Shown: one piece after another, positions 34,107-42,958 of the stretch
Numbering within the stretch: position 1 is the first letter of the stretch
Layout of the letters: each line of letters starts with the position of its first letter
Made by a program: the position numbers and the translations under genes
Source: Arenibacter aquaticus
Lineage (GTDB): Bacteria > Bacteroidota > Bacteroidia > Flavobacteriales > Flavobacteriaceae
Assembly (NCBI RefSeq): GCF_003957295.1
Contig: NZ_RQPJ01000002.1
Span: 941,020-1,005,019 of the forward strand
Direction of reading: 5' to 3'
DNA length: 64,000 bases
Notes under the pieces: generated by a model
The model's input: only the letters and a program-made list of their open reading frames with translations
Databases searched by the model: none
What the model was told of the DNA's origin: nothing

Positions 34107-35459
34107 TTAATATGCTTTTTTTTCACCTGCAATAGCATTGATAACCGTTTGTACGATTATTTTCAGATCCATAAAAAGAGACCAGTTCTCTATATAAAAA
34201 ATATCAAATTTAGTACGGTTTAAAATGTCTATATCCGTTTCAATTTCACCTCTATAGCCCCTCACTTGTGCCAGACCGGTAATGCCGGGTTTAACAAAAT
34301 GTCTTAACATATATTTATCCACTTTATTGGCAAACTCGTTGGTGTGTTTTACCATATGGGGTCGTGGGCCTACAACGGACATATTACCAAAGAAAACATT
34401 GTAAAACTGTGGTAGTTCATCAATACTTGTCCTACGGATAAATTTGCCCACCTTAGTGGTCCGCATATCATTTTTTACGGCCATAAGACTATCGGCATGT
34501 TCATTGGGAGCCATGGAACGAAACTTATAGCAGTAGAATTCTTTATTATCTATACCGTTTCTTTTTTGTCTGAAATAAATGGGGCCTTTTGTTTCCAACC
34601 TTATGATCAATGCAATTATAGGGGCTAACCAAGAAAGTATTCCAATGATTACCACAAGTGAAAAAATAATGTCGAAACCTCTCTTGATAGCAGCATTAAG
34701 TGGATTGTGAAGTGGTATATCGCGTAAGGAGAGAACAGGGATATAGTCGTAGTATTCGAATTTTAATTTTTTAGAGAAGATATTCTTGTTGTCTGGTATA
34801 AATTTTAAGGTTTTCAAATTATTATCGGCAAAGTTGATGAACTCTGTAATTTGATTGTTCTTTAATTCGGACACTGAGCAATAAATTTCGTCAATATTAT
34901 TCTCTACAATGTAAACGAAGGCTTTATAGATGTCAAAAGAAACGTCTGCAGGACAGAACTGTTTCATGAAGTGGTATCCATATTCCCTTCTTTCATTGAA
35001 CACATCGATTAGTTGATCTGTTTTTTTGTTTTTCCCAATGACGACTACATTCCTCATGTTCCCTTTTACCCTTTCCCTATATTTCATTAAAAGGATATAG
35101 TTTAAAAACTTAATGGTAAATATGGCTAGTCCTACAAAAACAAAATACTCCCCCAAAGCCAATCGGCTCATGTTTGGTTGCTTGAAAAAACCGATAAAGG
35201 CATATAAAACCAAAAAGAAAAAAACAAACTGATTGAAGAGCAGTTTTAAAATAAAGGATACTTTGGTATACCTATAGACTTCATAAAAGTTGTTTTTAAA
35301 CGAAATAATTATCCAAGCCAATGAAATATAGCTATGGAAAAGTATAGGGTATTGAAAGTTTATTGGCAGGAAATAAGCAAAAAGATTGATTACCAATAAG
35401 TCAATCCCATAAGATATGGGGGTTATTAGATTGGAATAACGGTGTTTTTTGGAAAACAT
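34107..35459 (-). CDS. Polyprenyl-phosphate sugar-1-phosphate transferase (glycan initiation)
   Basis: The 450-residue protein has four or five N-terminal transmembrane helices and a central Rossmann-like region. The C-terminal bacterial sugar-transferase domain carries KRGFDIIFSLVVI, then GPIYFRQKRNG and FYCYKFRSM. DELPQFYNVFFGNMSVVGPRPH and the KPGITGLAQVRG segment complete it. These WcaJ/WbaP-type enzymes start repeat-unit synthesis on undecaprenyl phosphate in the inner membrane. Donor sugar is not readable. The ECA-like genes nearby would normally go with a WecA-type initiator, so the use of this family is notable. Confidence 0.93.
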   Translation of the reverse strand: MFSKKHRYSNLITPISYGIDLLVINLFAYFLPINFQYPILFHSYISLAWIIISFKNNFYEVYRYTKVSFILKLLFNQFVFFFLVLYAFIGFFKQPNMSRLALGEYFVFVGLAIFTIKFLNYILLMKYRERVKGNMRNVVVIGKNKKTDQLIDVFNERREYGYHFMKQFCPADVSFDIYKAFVYIVENNIDEIYCSVSELKNNQITEFINFADNNLKTLKFIPDNKNIFSKKLKFEYYDYIPVLSLRDIPLHNPLNAAIKRGFDIIFSLVVIIGILSWLAPIIALIIRLETKGPIYFRQKRNGIDNKEFYCYKFRSMAPNEHADSLMAVKNDMRTTKVGKFIRRTSIDELPQFYNVFFGNMSVVGPRPHMVKHTNEFANKVDKYMLRHFVKPGITGLAQVRGYRGEIETDIDILNRTKFDIFYIENWSLFMDLKIIVQTVINAIAGEKKAY

Positions 35460-35578
35460 TAATTTTAGCCGTTCTTTGAATTATTAACAGGCCATAAAGA
35501 TAATTTTAAAAACTTATAAACTGAATAAAGATTAAGTTCTATTTAATTTTCTAGTGCCCAAATTAGTAAATTGTTGGT

Positions 35579-36319
35579 TTATTTATTGGAGAGCGCTTCC
35601 CTTATTACCAAACCAACAAACTTGCTGTTTCCAATTAAATATCGCTTCCACATTCGTTTTGGCTCTTGGGCTAAACGATAGAACCATTCCAGTCCTGACT
35701 TTTGCATCCAAAGTGGGGCCCGTTTCACTTTTTCCGCAATCACATCGAAACTTCCACCAACTCCCATTACAAAATTGACTTTTTGCAACAAGGCTTTATT
35801 TTCAAAAAGGAAATTTTCTTTGGTAGGAGAACTTATGGCCACAAATAAAATATTGGCACCGCTTTTTCCAATTTCCCGCGCTATGACCTGTTCCTCATCC
35901 TTTTTAAAATAACCATTCCTGTAGCCGGCAATAATTCCGGGTGAAAATTGATTTGTATACTTGTGCACTACTTTTTTAACAACCTCTTCCTGTGCACCAA
36001 AGAAAAATATTTTATAATTTTTTTGATGTGCCAATTCTACTAGGTTTTCCATCAAGTCTATACCTGCCACGCGCTCTTTCAATGGTTTTCCCAACACTCT
36101 AGATGCCCAAACCACAGCTTGGCCATCAGCATTGATCAAATCACTTTGATTTACGCTTTGGCGCAATTGAAGATCCTTTTGCATGGCCACTATTTTGCTG
36201 GCATTTACAACAACATGATGTAATTGTTTGCCTTCCGCTATAGTATTATCCACGATTTGCAAGGTTTCTTTCATGCTAAGGTTGTGAATGGTAGTATTCA
36301 GGATTTTAATTTTCTGCAT
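35579..36319 (-). CDS. WecG/TagA/CpsF family glycosyltransferase (GT26)
   Basis: I place the start at the ATG at 36319 (MQKIKILN). The longer frame to 36385 begins with hydrophobic residues that overlap the ligase gene and do not fit the family. The 246-residue protein has INADGQAVVWASRVLG, ERVAGIDLM, FFFGAQEEV and the C-terminal GLEWFYRLAQEPKRMWKRY block, all GT26 marks. WecG transfers ManNAcA and TagA transfers ManNAc to lipid-linked GlcNAc. With wecB and wecC in the same locus, UDP-ManNAcA is the likely donor (inference). It overlaps the upstream ligase gene by 14 bp. Confidence 0.9.
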   Translation of the reverse strand: MQKIKILNTTIHNLSMKETLQIVDNTIAEGKQLHHVVVNASKIVAMQKDLQLRQSVNQSDLINADGQAVVWASRVLGKPLKERVAGIDLMENLVELAHQKNYKIFFFGAQEEVVKKVVHKYTNQFSPGIIAGYRNGYFKKDEEQVIAREIGKSGANILFVAISSPTKENFLFENKALLQKVNFVMGVGGSFDVIAEKVKRAPLWMQKSGLEWFYRLAQEPKRMWKRYLIGNSKFVGLVIREALSNK

Positions 36320-37511
36320 CTGCGTTTTTTTGGTTAGAAGTGGATAAAAATATTGAAGTAAGAAACGAGAATAAAATAAGACCACTATGTCTTTCTAAAA
36401 TAGATTCTGAAAACATATAAACAAAAAATGAAATGAAAATCAATAAATACAGTGGCTGAACATTTGTATATAAAACATGAAATGTGTGAAATAGTAAAGC
36501 AATTAATAAGATTAGACCTATAATACCATAGAAAAGTAATTGCTCCAAATACTGATTATGCGCATTATATTCATCTTTAACTGCGACGTCATAATGTATT
36601 TCCTTATAACTTTCCACTAGACCTTGATGACCATCCCCTGTGCCAGCTCCAAAGATTATATTTTTTTTCAAATAATTGTCAAGCACGGCACCCCACAGTT
36701 GTACTCTTTCGTTTATATTGGAGGCTTTTTCTTTTGAAATCCGATTTTTTAAATTTGGGGTCAAAAACATAACTGGTAAAATAACCAAAATTAATATTCT
36801 GACTGTTTTTATTTTAGGCGATGCAGAATCTTTTTTAGAAAAGGCTCTAATGGTTGATAGTAATGTAGCAAGGATAAGATAAATTAAACTGATCTTAGAA
36901 CTCAATAAATATAAAACGAATAGTAGGAAGGCTATAGCAATAATTCTATACCATTTAAAATATCCAGTTTTAAATGATAAACCATAGGCTATATTAATAA
37001 TAGATATACACACAAATAGTGAAAAATAAGTTGTGTGTTTGTCCAATACCTTTGCAAAATCAAGATAATAAAAATAATCTCCTAAATCGTTAAAAGAGAG
37101 CCATAATGCTTTTCCTAAGCCTAGCAGAGCTGCTAGGACAGTGGCAATTGAAAATAAATCCAATAGATTCTGCGTTTCTTTTCGGGTTATTTTATCAACG
37201 GAAAAAATAATTAGCGGAAATATTAAAAAGGGTATTTTCAGGTTGTTTATTCCCGTGTCAAAGTCAGAAGAATATGTTAACCCTAGAACGGTAATAAAGA
37301 AAAGACTTGAGATTATAAAAAAGCTTCCAATGTTCTTTTTTAAATTTTTTTTCTTTTCAGAAAATGAGCTGAAAAACAACCAAAAAATGGCCAAGGCTAT
37401 AATACATTGAGAATTTAAGTTGTATTTGGGAAATGGCAATGTAACGAGTACTAGGGACAAAAGCCAATAAAAAATTATGTCCTTATTCTTTTTTATCTTC
37501 AATTTGTTCAA
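36306..37511 (-). CDS. O-antigen ligase/polymerase family membrane protein
   Basis: The 401-residue polytopic protein has about ten transmembrane helices. The large periplasmic loop has ERVQLWGAVLDNYLKKNIIFGAGTGDG and EYNAHNQYLEQLLFYGIIG, which is the Wzy_C/O-antigen ligase motif region including the expected His. It could be the ligase joining glycan to lipid A-core or a second polymerase; another Wzy-like protein lies at 39430-40665. The start overlaps the SGNH-like gene by 29 bp. The coding sequence is strikingly A/T-rich. Confidence 0.83.
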   Translation of the reverse strand: MNKLKIKKNKDIIFYWLLSLVLVTLPFPKYNLNSQCIIALAIFWLFFSSFSEKKKNLKKNIGSFFIISSLFFITVLGLTYSSDFDTGINNLKIPFLIFPLIIFSVDKITRKETQNLLDLFSIATVLAALLGLGKALWLSFNDLGDYFYYLDFAKVLDKHTTYFSLFVCISIINIAYGLSFKTGYFKWYRIIAIAFLLFVLYLLSSKISLIYLILATLLSTIRAFSKKDSASPKIKTVRILILVILPVMFLTPNLKNRISKEKASNINERVQLWGAVLDNYLKKNIIFGAGTGDGHQGLVESYKEIHYDVAVKDEYNAHNQYLEQLLFYGIIGLILLIALLFHTFHVLYTNVQPLYLLIFISFFVYMFSESILERHSGLILFSFLTSIFLSTSNQKNADAEN

Positions 37512-38427
37512 GTATTATCTTTTTATAGAGTTTATAACCAGAATTATTCAAGAAATATTGGCCGTTATCGAGAATAGTTGCCCCGGCATCATTAAAGCCG
37601 TTTAATTCCATAATCTTTATATTTTTATGGCATGTAGCGATTTCTTGAAGAAGCTTATTCATTTTTCGAATTTCTTCATTTTTGGGGTTTTCCTTTAATT
37701 CTGGCCATGTATTAAGGTACGTTTTTTGACCTTTTTTAGAAAGTCCATCAGCCAATTGGCTCCAAACTTGCCTATTTTTTGATGTTTTTAGAGATTCAAT
37801 GAAGATAATATAAATGTCGGCATTGGGAATATTATTTATATTCTTGACCAAGAACTCTATCCCTTTGTTTACTGGGACAGGCATATATGGATAACCATAT
37901 ATGTCTTGTTTTGGACCAATAAAGTTTATGTCGTGATTTTTTTGTTTCATGTATTTTCTTATGGATCGAAATCCTCCCCATTTGTTATCAGAAAAGCCAA
38001 TGAAACAAATATTAATATCACCATTTTGCATTATTGGTAAATGTATTTCGCTAACTGAGATTGTGGTCTGCCTTAAATTTTTAGGTTGTTGGGTAAGCCA
38101 TACTCCTCCCCGAAGCTGAATAATACCATCCTTTACTAATTTATATTCATACCTGAAATAATAGAGCTTGCCTTTAGAGGTCTTAATTTTCAAGGTATTG
38201 TTGTTGTTTAAATCGTTGAGATTTTTTTTATACCTCAAATTCACAGTATTATGGGCTAATGATATTAACTCACACTCCCCATAATCCATTATCAATTCCG
38301 TTCTGTCCCAATCAAAATTTAACTGGGGAAATTCCCTATGGCCTTTTAAGCTAAAATCTATGAACATATAAATGAGAATAGCTAAAAATGACAACGTATA
38401 TATAAGTTTGTTTGGAAATGGGCTCAC
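37483..38427 (-). CDS. SGNH-hydrolase-like envelope protein of unknown function
   Basis: The 314-residue protein has one N-terminal transmembrane anchor (about 8-26), then a small beta-rich domain (to about 150). The C-terminal half loosely fits the SGNH fold: ICFIGFSDNKW at block I, ADIYIIFIESL in the middle, and DNGQYFLNNSGYKLY as block V. The block V histidine expected in D-x-x-H-x-N-x-x-G is a Tyr here. It could be an acyltransferase or esterase that decorates the glycan, or an inactive relative. Membership is tentative. Neighbours are a GT4 enzyme and the ligase-like gene. Confidence 0.55.
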   Translation of the reverse strand: MSPFPNKLIYTLSFLAILIYMFIDFSLKGHREFPQLNFDWDRTELIMDYGECELISLAHNTVNLRYKKNLNDLNNNNTLKIKTSKGKLYYFRYEYKLVKDGIIQLRGGVWLTQQPKNLRQTTISVSEIHLPIMQNGDINICFIGFSDNKWGGFRSIRKYMKQKNHDINFIGPKQDIYGYPYMPVPVNKGIEFLVKNINNIPNADIYIIFIESLKTSKNRQVWSQLADGLSKKGQKTYLNTWPELKENPKNEEIRKMNKLLQEIATCHKNIKIMELNGFNDAGATILDNGQYFLNNSGYKLYKKIILEQIEDKKE

Positions 38428-38441
38428 TGATGTATTTTGAT

Positions 38442-39488
38442 TTAACTTAAGTAACTGACCAATATTTTATTAAAGACCTTTTCAGCATTAAACCCTTCAA
38501 AACTCGTCCATGCATTCTTGGAAAACCGTGGGTAATTTTCTTTGTTTAATTGAAGAATTTGTTTCAATAGGGAGTCTGGATTTTTAGGCAAACATAAAAG
38601 CCCATTATAACCATTAGAAATTATTTCATTTATTGCCTTCCAATCACTGGAAATAACTGGCATTCCCACGGATAAGGATTCAATGATGATGCCGGGATAA
38701 CCCTCTCCATCAAAATATGTGGGTAGCAAAAGTACATCATTTTCCAATAATACATCTATAACCTCTTCCTCGGCCAAAATCCCTTTATAAAAGCAATTAC
38801 GCTTAGTTAAATCCTGAATTCTATAGCTGTTGGGGGGAATGGGCCCATATATCGAAACGGTATAGGAACTATCCAATTTTTCAAATGTCTCCAATATTAA
38901 ATCAATGCCTTTTTCCTTAATAACCCTAGAAATAAAAACAAATTTTTTGTTATATGATCTTTTTGGAATCCTGTCGAGAATTTTATCCCTCGAATTGGGT
39001 AGCCATATCATATTTGTACTGCTATGGGTGGCAAAGTGATTAAGTAGTTGCTTTGTTTCAAAAAACACGAAGTTAGCCTTAAAAGTGGTGTTGTTGACCA
39101 TTTTTCTAACGAACTTAGGAGCGGATTTATATTGTTCATAAAAATTGCCACCAAAAAAATGGTATACAATCTTTTTATTAAATATTTTGGCAATCGTTAC
39201 CAAAATGGGGCCTATTGTTAAATTCATATCCGGTGTGGAATGAATACTCACAACATCATATTTTCTTATAATGAAGGGCATTTTTACGATAAGGATAAAA
39301 AAATCTATTATCTGAAATTTTGGCTTCCAATTTTTTCTGAATTGATAATGCGTCAAATCTAGATCTTCTTTCTTTTGAAGGAAGTCCAATATTTTTTTTG
39401 ACAACATGGTTGCACCTCCTACAGATCTTTTATCTGCTTTGGGAATATTGGCTAGAAACAGTATCCGTGTTTTCTTTTTCTTTTTCAT
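38442..39488 (-). CDS. Glycosyltransferase family 4
   Basis: The 348-residue GT-B enzyme begins RILFLANIPKADKRSVGGA. The donor-binding C-terminal half is KKFVFISRVIKEKGIDLILETF, then LLPTYFDGEGYPGIIIESLSVGMPVI, with the E-x7-E retaining motif around EGYPGIIIE. It adds a sugar to the lipid-linked repeat unit on the cytoplasmic face; which sugar is unknown. The start overlaps the upstream polymerase gene by 59 bp. That is long but leaves the N-terminal Rossmann strand intact. Confidence 0.9.
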   Translation of the reverse strand: MKKKKKTRILFLANIPKADKRSVGGATMLSKKILDFLQKKEDLDLTHYQFRKNWKPKFQIIDFFILIVKMPFIIRKYDVVSIHSTPDMNLTIGPILVTIAKIFNKKIVYHFFGGNFYEQYKSAPKFVRKMVNNTTFKANFVFFETKQLLNHFATHSSTNMIWLPNSRDKILDRIPKRSYNKKFVFISRVIKEKGIDLILETFEKLDSSYTVSIYGPIPPNSYRIQDLTKRNCFYKGILAEEEVIDVLLENDVLLLPTYFDGEGYPGIIIESLSVGMPVISSDWKAINEIISNGYNGLLCLPKNPDSLLKQILQLNKENYPRFSKNAWTSFEGFNAEKVFNKILVSYLS

Positions 39489-40665
39489 AGTATATTATGG
39501 AGGGGATTAATAATAATGAAACGGATAAATAAACCAAATTATTAAGCGAATATGTAAAGAGTGCATCAACGAACAAGGCAAAGTAAATTATTAAAATGGC
39601 TTTAAAATATTTTACACGTATTTTCCTTGTTCTTAATAATGGAACAAAGAAAAGAAATAAGTATAACAAAGTGCCAATAAAACCTATTTCTATAAACAAA
39701 TGGGGGTAAAATGTATCCGTAGTAGGGAGATTTGGTAGGCCGTACCAGTTGAAATTTACTTTGTCATAGTAAGGGGACTTATATTTCGTGGAGGCTGGTC
39801 CTCCAAAAGTACCAAGACCTTCACCTATTAGAAAATCGGTTTTTTGCAACATTACCCTGTACGACTCAGATCGTGCTGAATTTCCTTCTGAGATATAGGC
39901 TTCAATCCTAATTTTGGCATTGTCCACCATGAAGGCTACCTTGGAAGGAAACAATATAATGGTCATCAAAAAGACAAAGAGGGTTATCCCTATAATTTTT
40001 GTCTTTTTATTTGAGAATATAAATAGTAGAAATAAAAATGTTCCTATACCCTTAAATGACAAGCTAAGAAATAAAAAAACCACTGTAAGAACCATAAGTG
40101 TTTTCTTGAATTTTCCTTCATAAAAAAAGTCAATAAGGAAATACATGATTAGGTTAAAGAATCCAAATGTGCTAAAGAAGCCCATTAGGCCAGTAGCCCT
40201 CAAAACACCGGCAACGGCGGGAATGTTTACGCGCCCCGTTGAGGTATATACATAAAACCATTGGTTTATTCCCTGTGACCAAAAATAATAATTGAAAATT
40301 TGGGCTACATAATTTAAAATCAGGAAATAAATCAAGAACTTAAAAAGAAACTTATAATTTTCCTTTATGGCATAACCGTAAAATAGAATTATTATCGGAA
40401 AAAGATATCTAATCAATTCTTCAGAAGCAGCACTATAGCTAAACGATAAAAAAAAATGGAGAACCAAAAAAGGAAGGAATAAGGTTGAAAACAGAATAAG
40501 GTTTCTGTCAAATTTGCCAAAAACAAAGGAAATCAGAACCATCAAAAGGGCTGAAAATAATTTTAGATAAAGTCCCAAAGCGGGACTGGTAAATCTAAAA
40601 TACTCCGAAACGAAAATGAGAACCAATGGAAGAACCACGGCTAAATTGTTAATCGAGACTCGCAA
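39430..40665 (-). CDS. Wzy-like oligosaccharide repeat-unit polymerase
   Basis: The 411-residue protein has about eleven predicted transmembrane helices. A central periplasmic loop (about 245-310) holds ARSESYRVMLQKTDFLIGEGLGTFGGPA. The layout is that of Wzy O-antigen/capsule polymerases, which share topology but little sequence. Its position between glycosyltransferases and with a Wzx-type flippase supports the assignment. Which of this protein and 36306-37511 is polymerase and which ligase is an inference. Confidence 0.78.
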   Translation of the reverse strand: MRVSINNLAVVLPLVLIFVSEYFRFTSPALGLYLKLFSALLMVLISFVFGKFDRNLILFSTLFLPFLVLHFFLSFSYSAASEELIRYLFPIIILFYGYAIKENYKFLFKFLIYFLILNYVAQIFNYYFWSQGINQWFYVYTSTGRVNIPAVAGVLRATGLMGFFSTFGFFNLIMYFLIDFFYEGKFKKTLMVLTVVFLFLSLSFKGIGTFLFLLFIFSNKKTKIIGITLFVFLMTIILFPSKVAFMVDNAKIRIEAYISEGNSARSESYRVMLQKTDFLIGEGLGTFGGPASTKYKSPYYDKVNFNWYGLPNLPTTDTFYPHLFIEIGFIGTLLYLFLFFVPLLRTRKIRVKYFKAILIIYFALFVDALFTYSLNNLVYLSVSLLLIPSIIYYEKEKENTDTVSSQYSQSR

Positions 40666-40683
40666 AAAAATATTTTTTTGAAG

Positions 40684-41703
40684 TTAAACTTTTCCCTTTT
40701 TGCCCAATTCTTTTAAAGCCAACCTTATATTGTTTACATATCGATCTTTATTATAAAAGATATTAAAAGGTTTGGCATAGTCGCTGTGTAATTCTGAATA
40801 ATCTATTATTTTGCTTTTTTCGAATTCAATGATTTGATGATTGGCTTCTTCCAATTCAAACTGGTTAGCTAGTGCGATTTTGTGTTTAACGCCTTCCAGG
40901 TGTGTTTTAAAAGATTCTATTACATCAGAATATACCGGTATTACACCAGATGCCATATAAGTACATAACTTGTTAGGGGTGGCCACATTATTAATATTAA
41001 TGTCTTCCCTGATTAAAAAGCCATATTTAAATTTAACCAAATATTCTGATAATTCTTTCAAGGGAACATAATTCACACTGGCATTTACTATTTCGTATTT
41101 TTTTAATAACTGCCTGGCCTCCTTCTGTTTGTTGGTTAGGATTTCTAGGGTGGCAGTAGGGATGTGCTTGTTTATTTCTTTAAAAAGTTCCAAAGTCTTG
41201 TCCAAACATTGCCACTTGGATAAAGACCCGATGTAAACAAATGAGGGCCTATCCACTTTCATCCCAAAGTTATCCTTTAGGTGAGCATTAAAACAGGGCA
41301 TGATAAAATACTTATTTCCTTTGTAATTATATTTTCTTTGATAGTGGCCCAACATTGCCTTGGAAACAAAAAAATTATAATCCGATGTGCTTAAACAAAA
41401 CCACTCCATAAAACTATACATATAGTAGCGCAATTTGTTTTTTTGCCACAAATAGGATTCTTCTGGAAGTATTCCTTGAAACCAATTTATTATGGTGCTA
41501 CGGGGATGCAATATCCGGGCAAAAAAGTAGTCTTTAACAAAATATGTAACAATTATATCAGCGGTTTTAGCCTCTTTCAAATTTTCAGAAACTTTAAAAT
41601 TGGACCGCCCCGTTAAGGCTTCACTAATTATTTGTAGATAAAACTGGACAGCATCATTTACAGATTTATATTTCGTTAAGTAAAATAGCGCCTTATATCT
41701 CAT
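40684..41703 (-). CDS. Glycosyltransferase, GT-B type
   Basis: The 339-residue protein looks like a GT4-type enzyme. The C-terminal domain opens FVYIGSLSKWQCLDKTLELF and includes LSEYLVKFKYGFLIREDININNVATPNKLCTYMASGVIPV, the donor-binding loop. The N-terminal domain is divergent. It starts 44 bp downstream of the pyruvyl transferase gene. Substrate unknown. Confidence 0.8.
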   Translation of the reverse strand: MRYKALFYLTKYKSVNDAVQFYLQIISEALTGRSNFKVSENLKEAKTADIIVTYFVKDYFFARILHPRSTIINWFQGILPEESYLWQKNKLRYYMYSFMEWFCLSTSDYNFFVSKAMLGHYQRKYNYKGNKYFIMPCFNAHLKDNFGMKVDRPSFVYIGSLSKWQCLDKTLELFKEINKHIPTATLEILTNKQKEARQLLKKYEIVNASVNYVPLKELSEYLVKFKYGFLIREDININNVATPNKLCTYMASGVIPVYSDVIESFKTHLEGVKHKIALANQFELEEANHQIIEFEKSKIIDYSELHSDYAKPFNIFYNKDRYVNNIRLALKELGKKGKV

Positions 41704-41746
41704 TGGGCAATAATTTATATTTCAACAATAATATTTTATCACATAT

Positions 41747-42958
41747 TCAATTTTTGGTAGGAACTTTCTGGGGGGGCATTAGAATATGTTCTTTTACTTC
41801 GCTTAGGTAACTTGTATTTCTAAGTTCATTTATTTTTGAATAAAAATCCAGTTTATCTATCTCCGAGATTTCTCGTATTTTGGCAATAATAGTGCTTGAG
41901 TTGTTGAATTCTTCAAGATCTATTACAAAATTCGTGTTCTTATAAATTAAGTTGGCCATTCCCAAAGATTTTTTACTGTAAGAAAGAAATATCGCGGGTG
42001 TATGGGTTGCTACTGCATTTACCGCACAATGCATCCTAGCGGCAACTACTACGTCACACTTCTTAATATGCTCTTTAATTCCTATAAAACCTGGGTCATT
42101 TTCAACGATCTCTACATCTTTTCCATGTTCTTCTGAAACTACATCTTTTATTTTTAACATGTACCTATAGTCATCGTCCTTTATATCCTTGGATAGCACA
42201 TGGGGTAATAATATAACCTTGCACTTAAATTCTTCGATAATATCCGATATGGCCTTGGCTTGTTTTGTAATGGCGTCTTCCAAATTATCTGTGAAGTATA
42301 GTGTAGATAATGGACTTAAATTTATGCCAATAACAGAGATCTTGGGTCTATTGCTTTCAGTTTTTACATTGTCCGTGGCAACATTATAAGCAGGGTCAGG
42401 GGCGAATAGTACATTTTTTGAAACACCTATCTTTTTAAGGTATTCCAATGTTTCATGTTCTCTGCTAACAATTAGGGATACTTTTTTTAAATGTTGTTGA
42501 AATTTCTTTAATATTTTTGGATGATTGTCAAATGGCCCTATAGAGCAACCCCAAAGAATATATTTTTTGCCTTTCTGAATAGCTACATCACCAAATTTCA
42601 TTAAAGAGTAGGGATAATATCCTGTAGAACTGATAGTATACATGTCTCCACCAATGGATACGATTAGATCATAATCGTTTACAAGGTCAAAAGAATCAAT
42701 ATATACTGGATAGTCTATATTGACATATGATAATAGTTTTCTTATAATACGTTTTATAAGACTATTGTGGAAAGGTCTTTCAATTATTTCAATATCACAG
42801 CCTTTCAACCTTTCCTTGTCATCTTCAACATCAAATGAAGCGTAAGTAATTTTCGCTTCTGGAAACATTGTTTTGAGACTGTTTACCGTGCCCCTAACAA
42901 TTGCTTCGCAACCATAATTATATACTCCCCAAATACCGTACAACAATATATTTTTCAT
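41747..42958 (-). CDS. Polysaccharide pyruvyl transferase family protein
   Basis: The 403-residue protein opens LLYGIWGVYNYGCEAIVRG, the family's N-terminal glycine/asparagine signature. It contains VSIGGDMY, LWGCSIGPF and a C-terminal CDVVVAARMHCAVNAV motif with the conserved Arg-x-His. Members transfer pyruvate from phosphoenolpyruvate to form ketal groups on sugars, adding negative charge. It overlaps the Fe-S protein gene start region by 4 bp. This F420-dehydrogenase-beta-like plus pyruvyl transferase pairing recurs in bacterial polysaccharide loci. Confidence 0.9.
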   Translation of the reverse strand: MKNILLYGIWGVYNYGCEAIVRGTVNSLKTMFPEAKITYASFDVEDDKERLKGCDIEIIERPFHNSLIKRIIRKLLSYVNIDYPVYIDSFDLVNDYDLIVSIGGDMYTISSTGYYPYSLMKFGDVAIQKGKKYILWGCSIGPFDNHPKILKKFQQHLKKVSLIVSREHETLEYLKKIGVSKNVLFAPDPAYNVATDNVKTESNRPKISVIGINLSPLSTLYFTDNLEDAITKQAKAISDIIEEFKCKVILLPHVLSKDIKDDDYRYMLKIKDVVSEEHGKDVEIVENDPGFIGIKEHIKKCDVVVAARMHCAVNAVATHTPAIFLSYSKKSLGMANLIYKNTNFVIDLEEFNNSSTIIAKIREISEIDKLDFYSKINELRNTSYLSEVKEHILMPPQKVPTKN

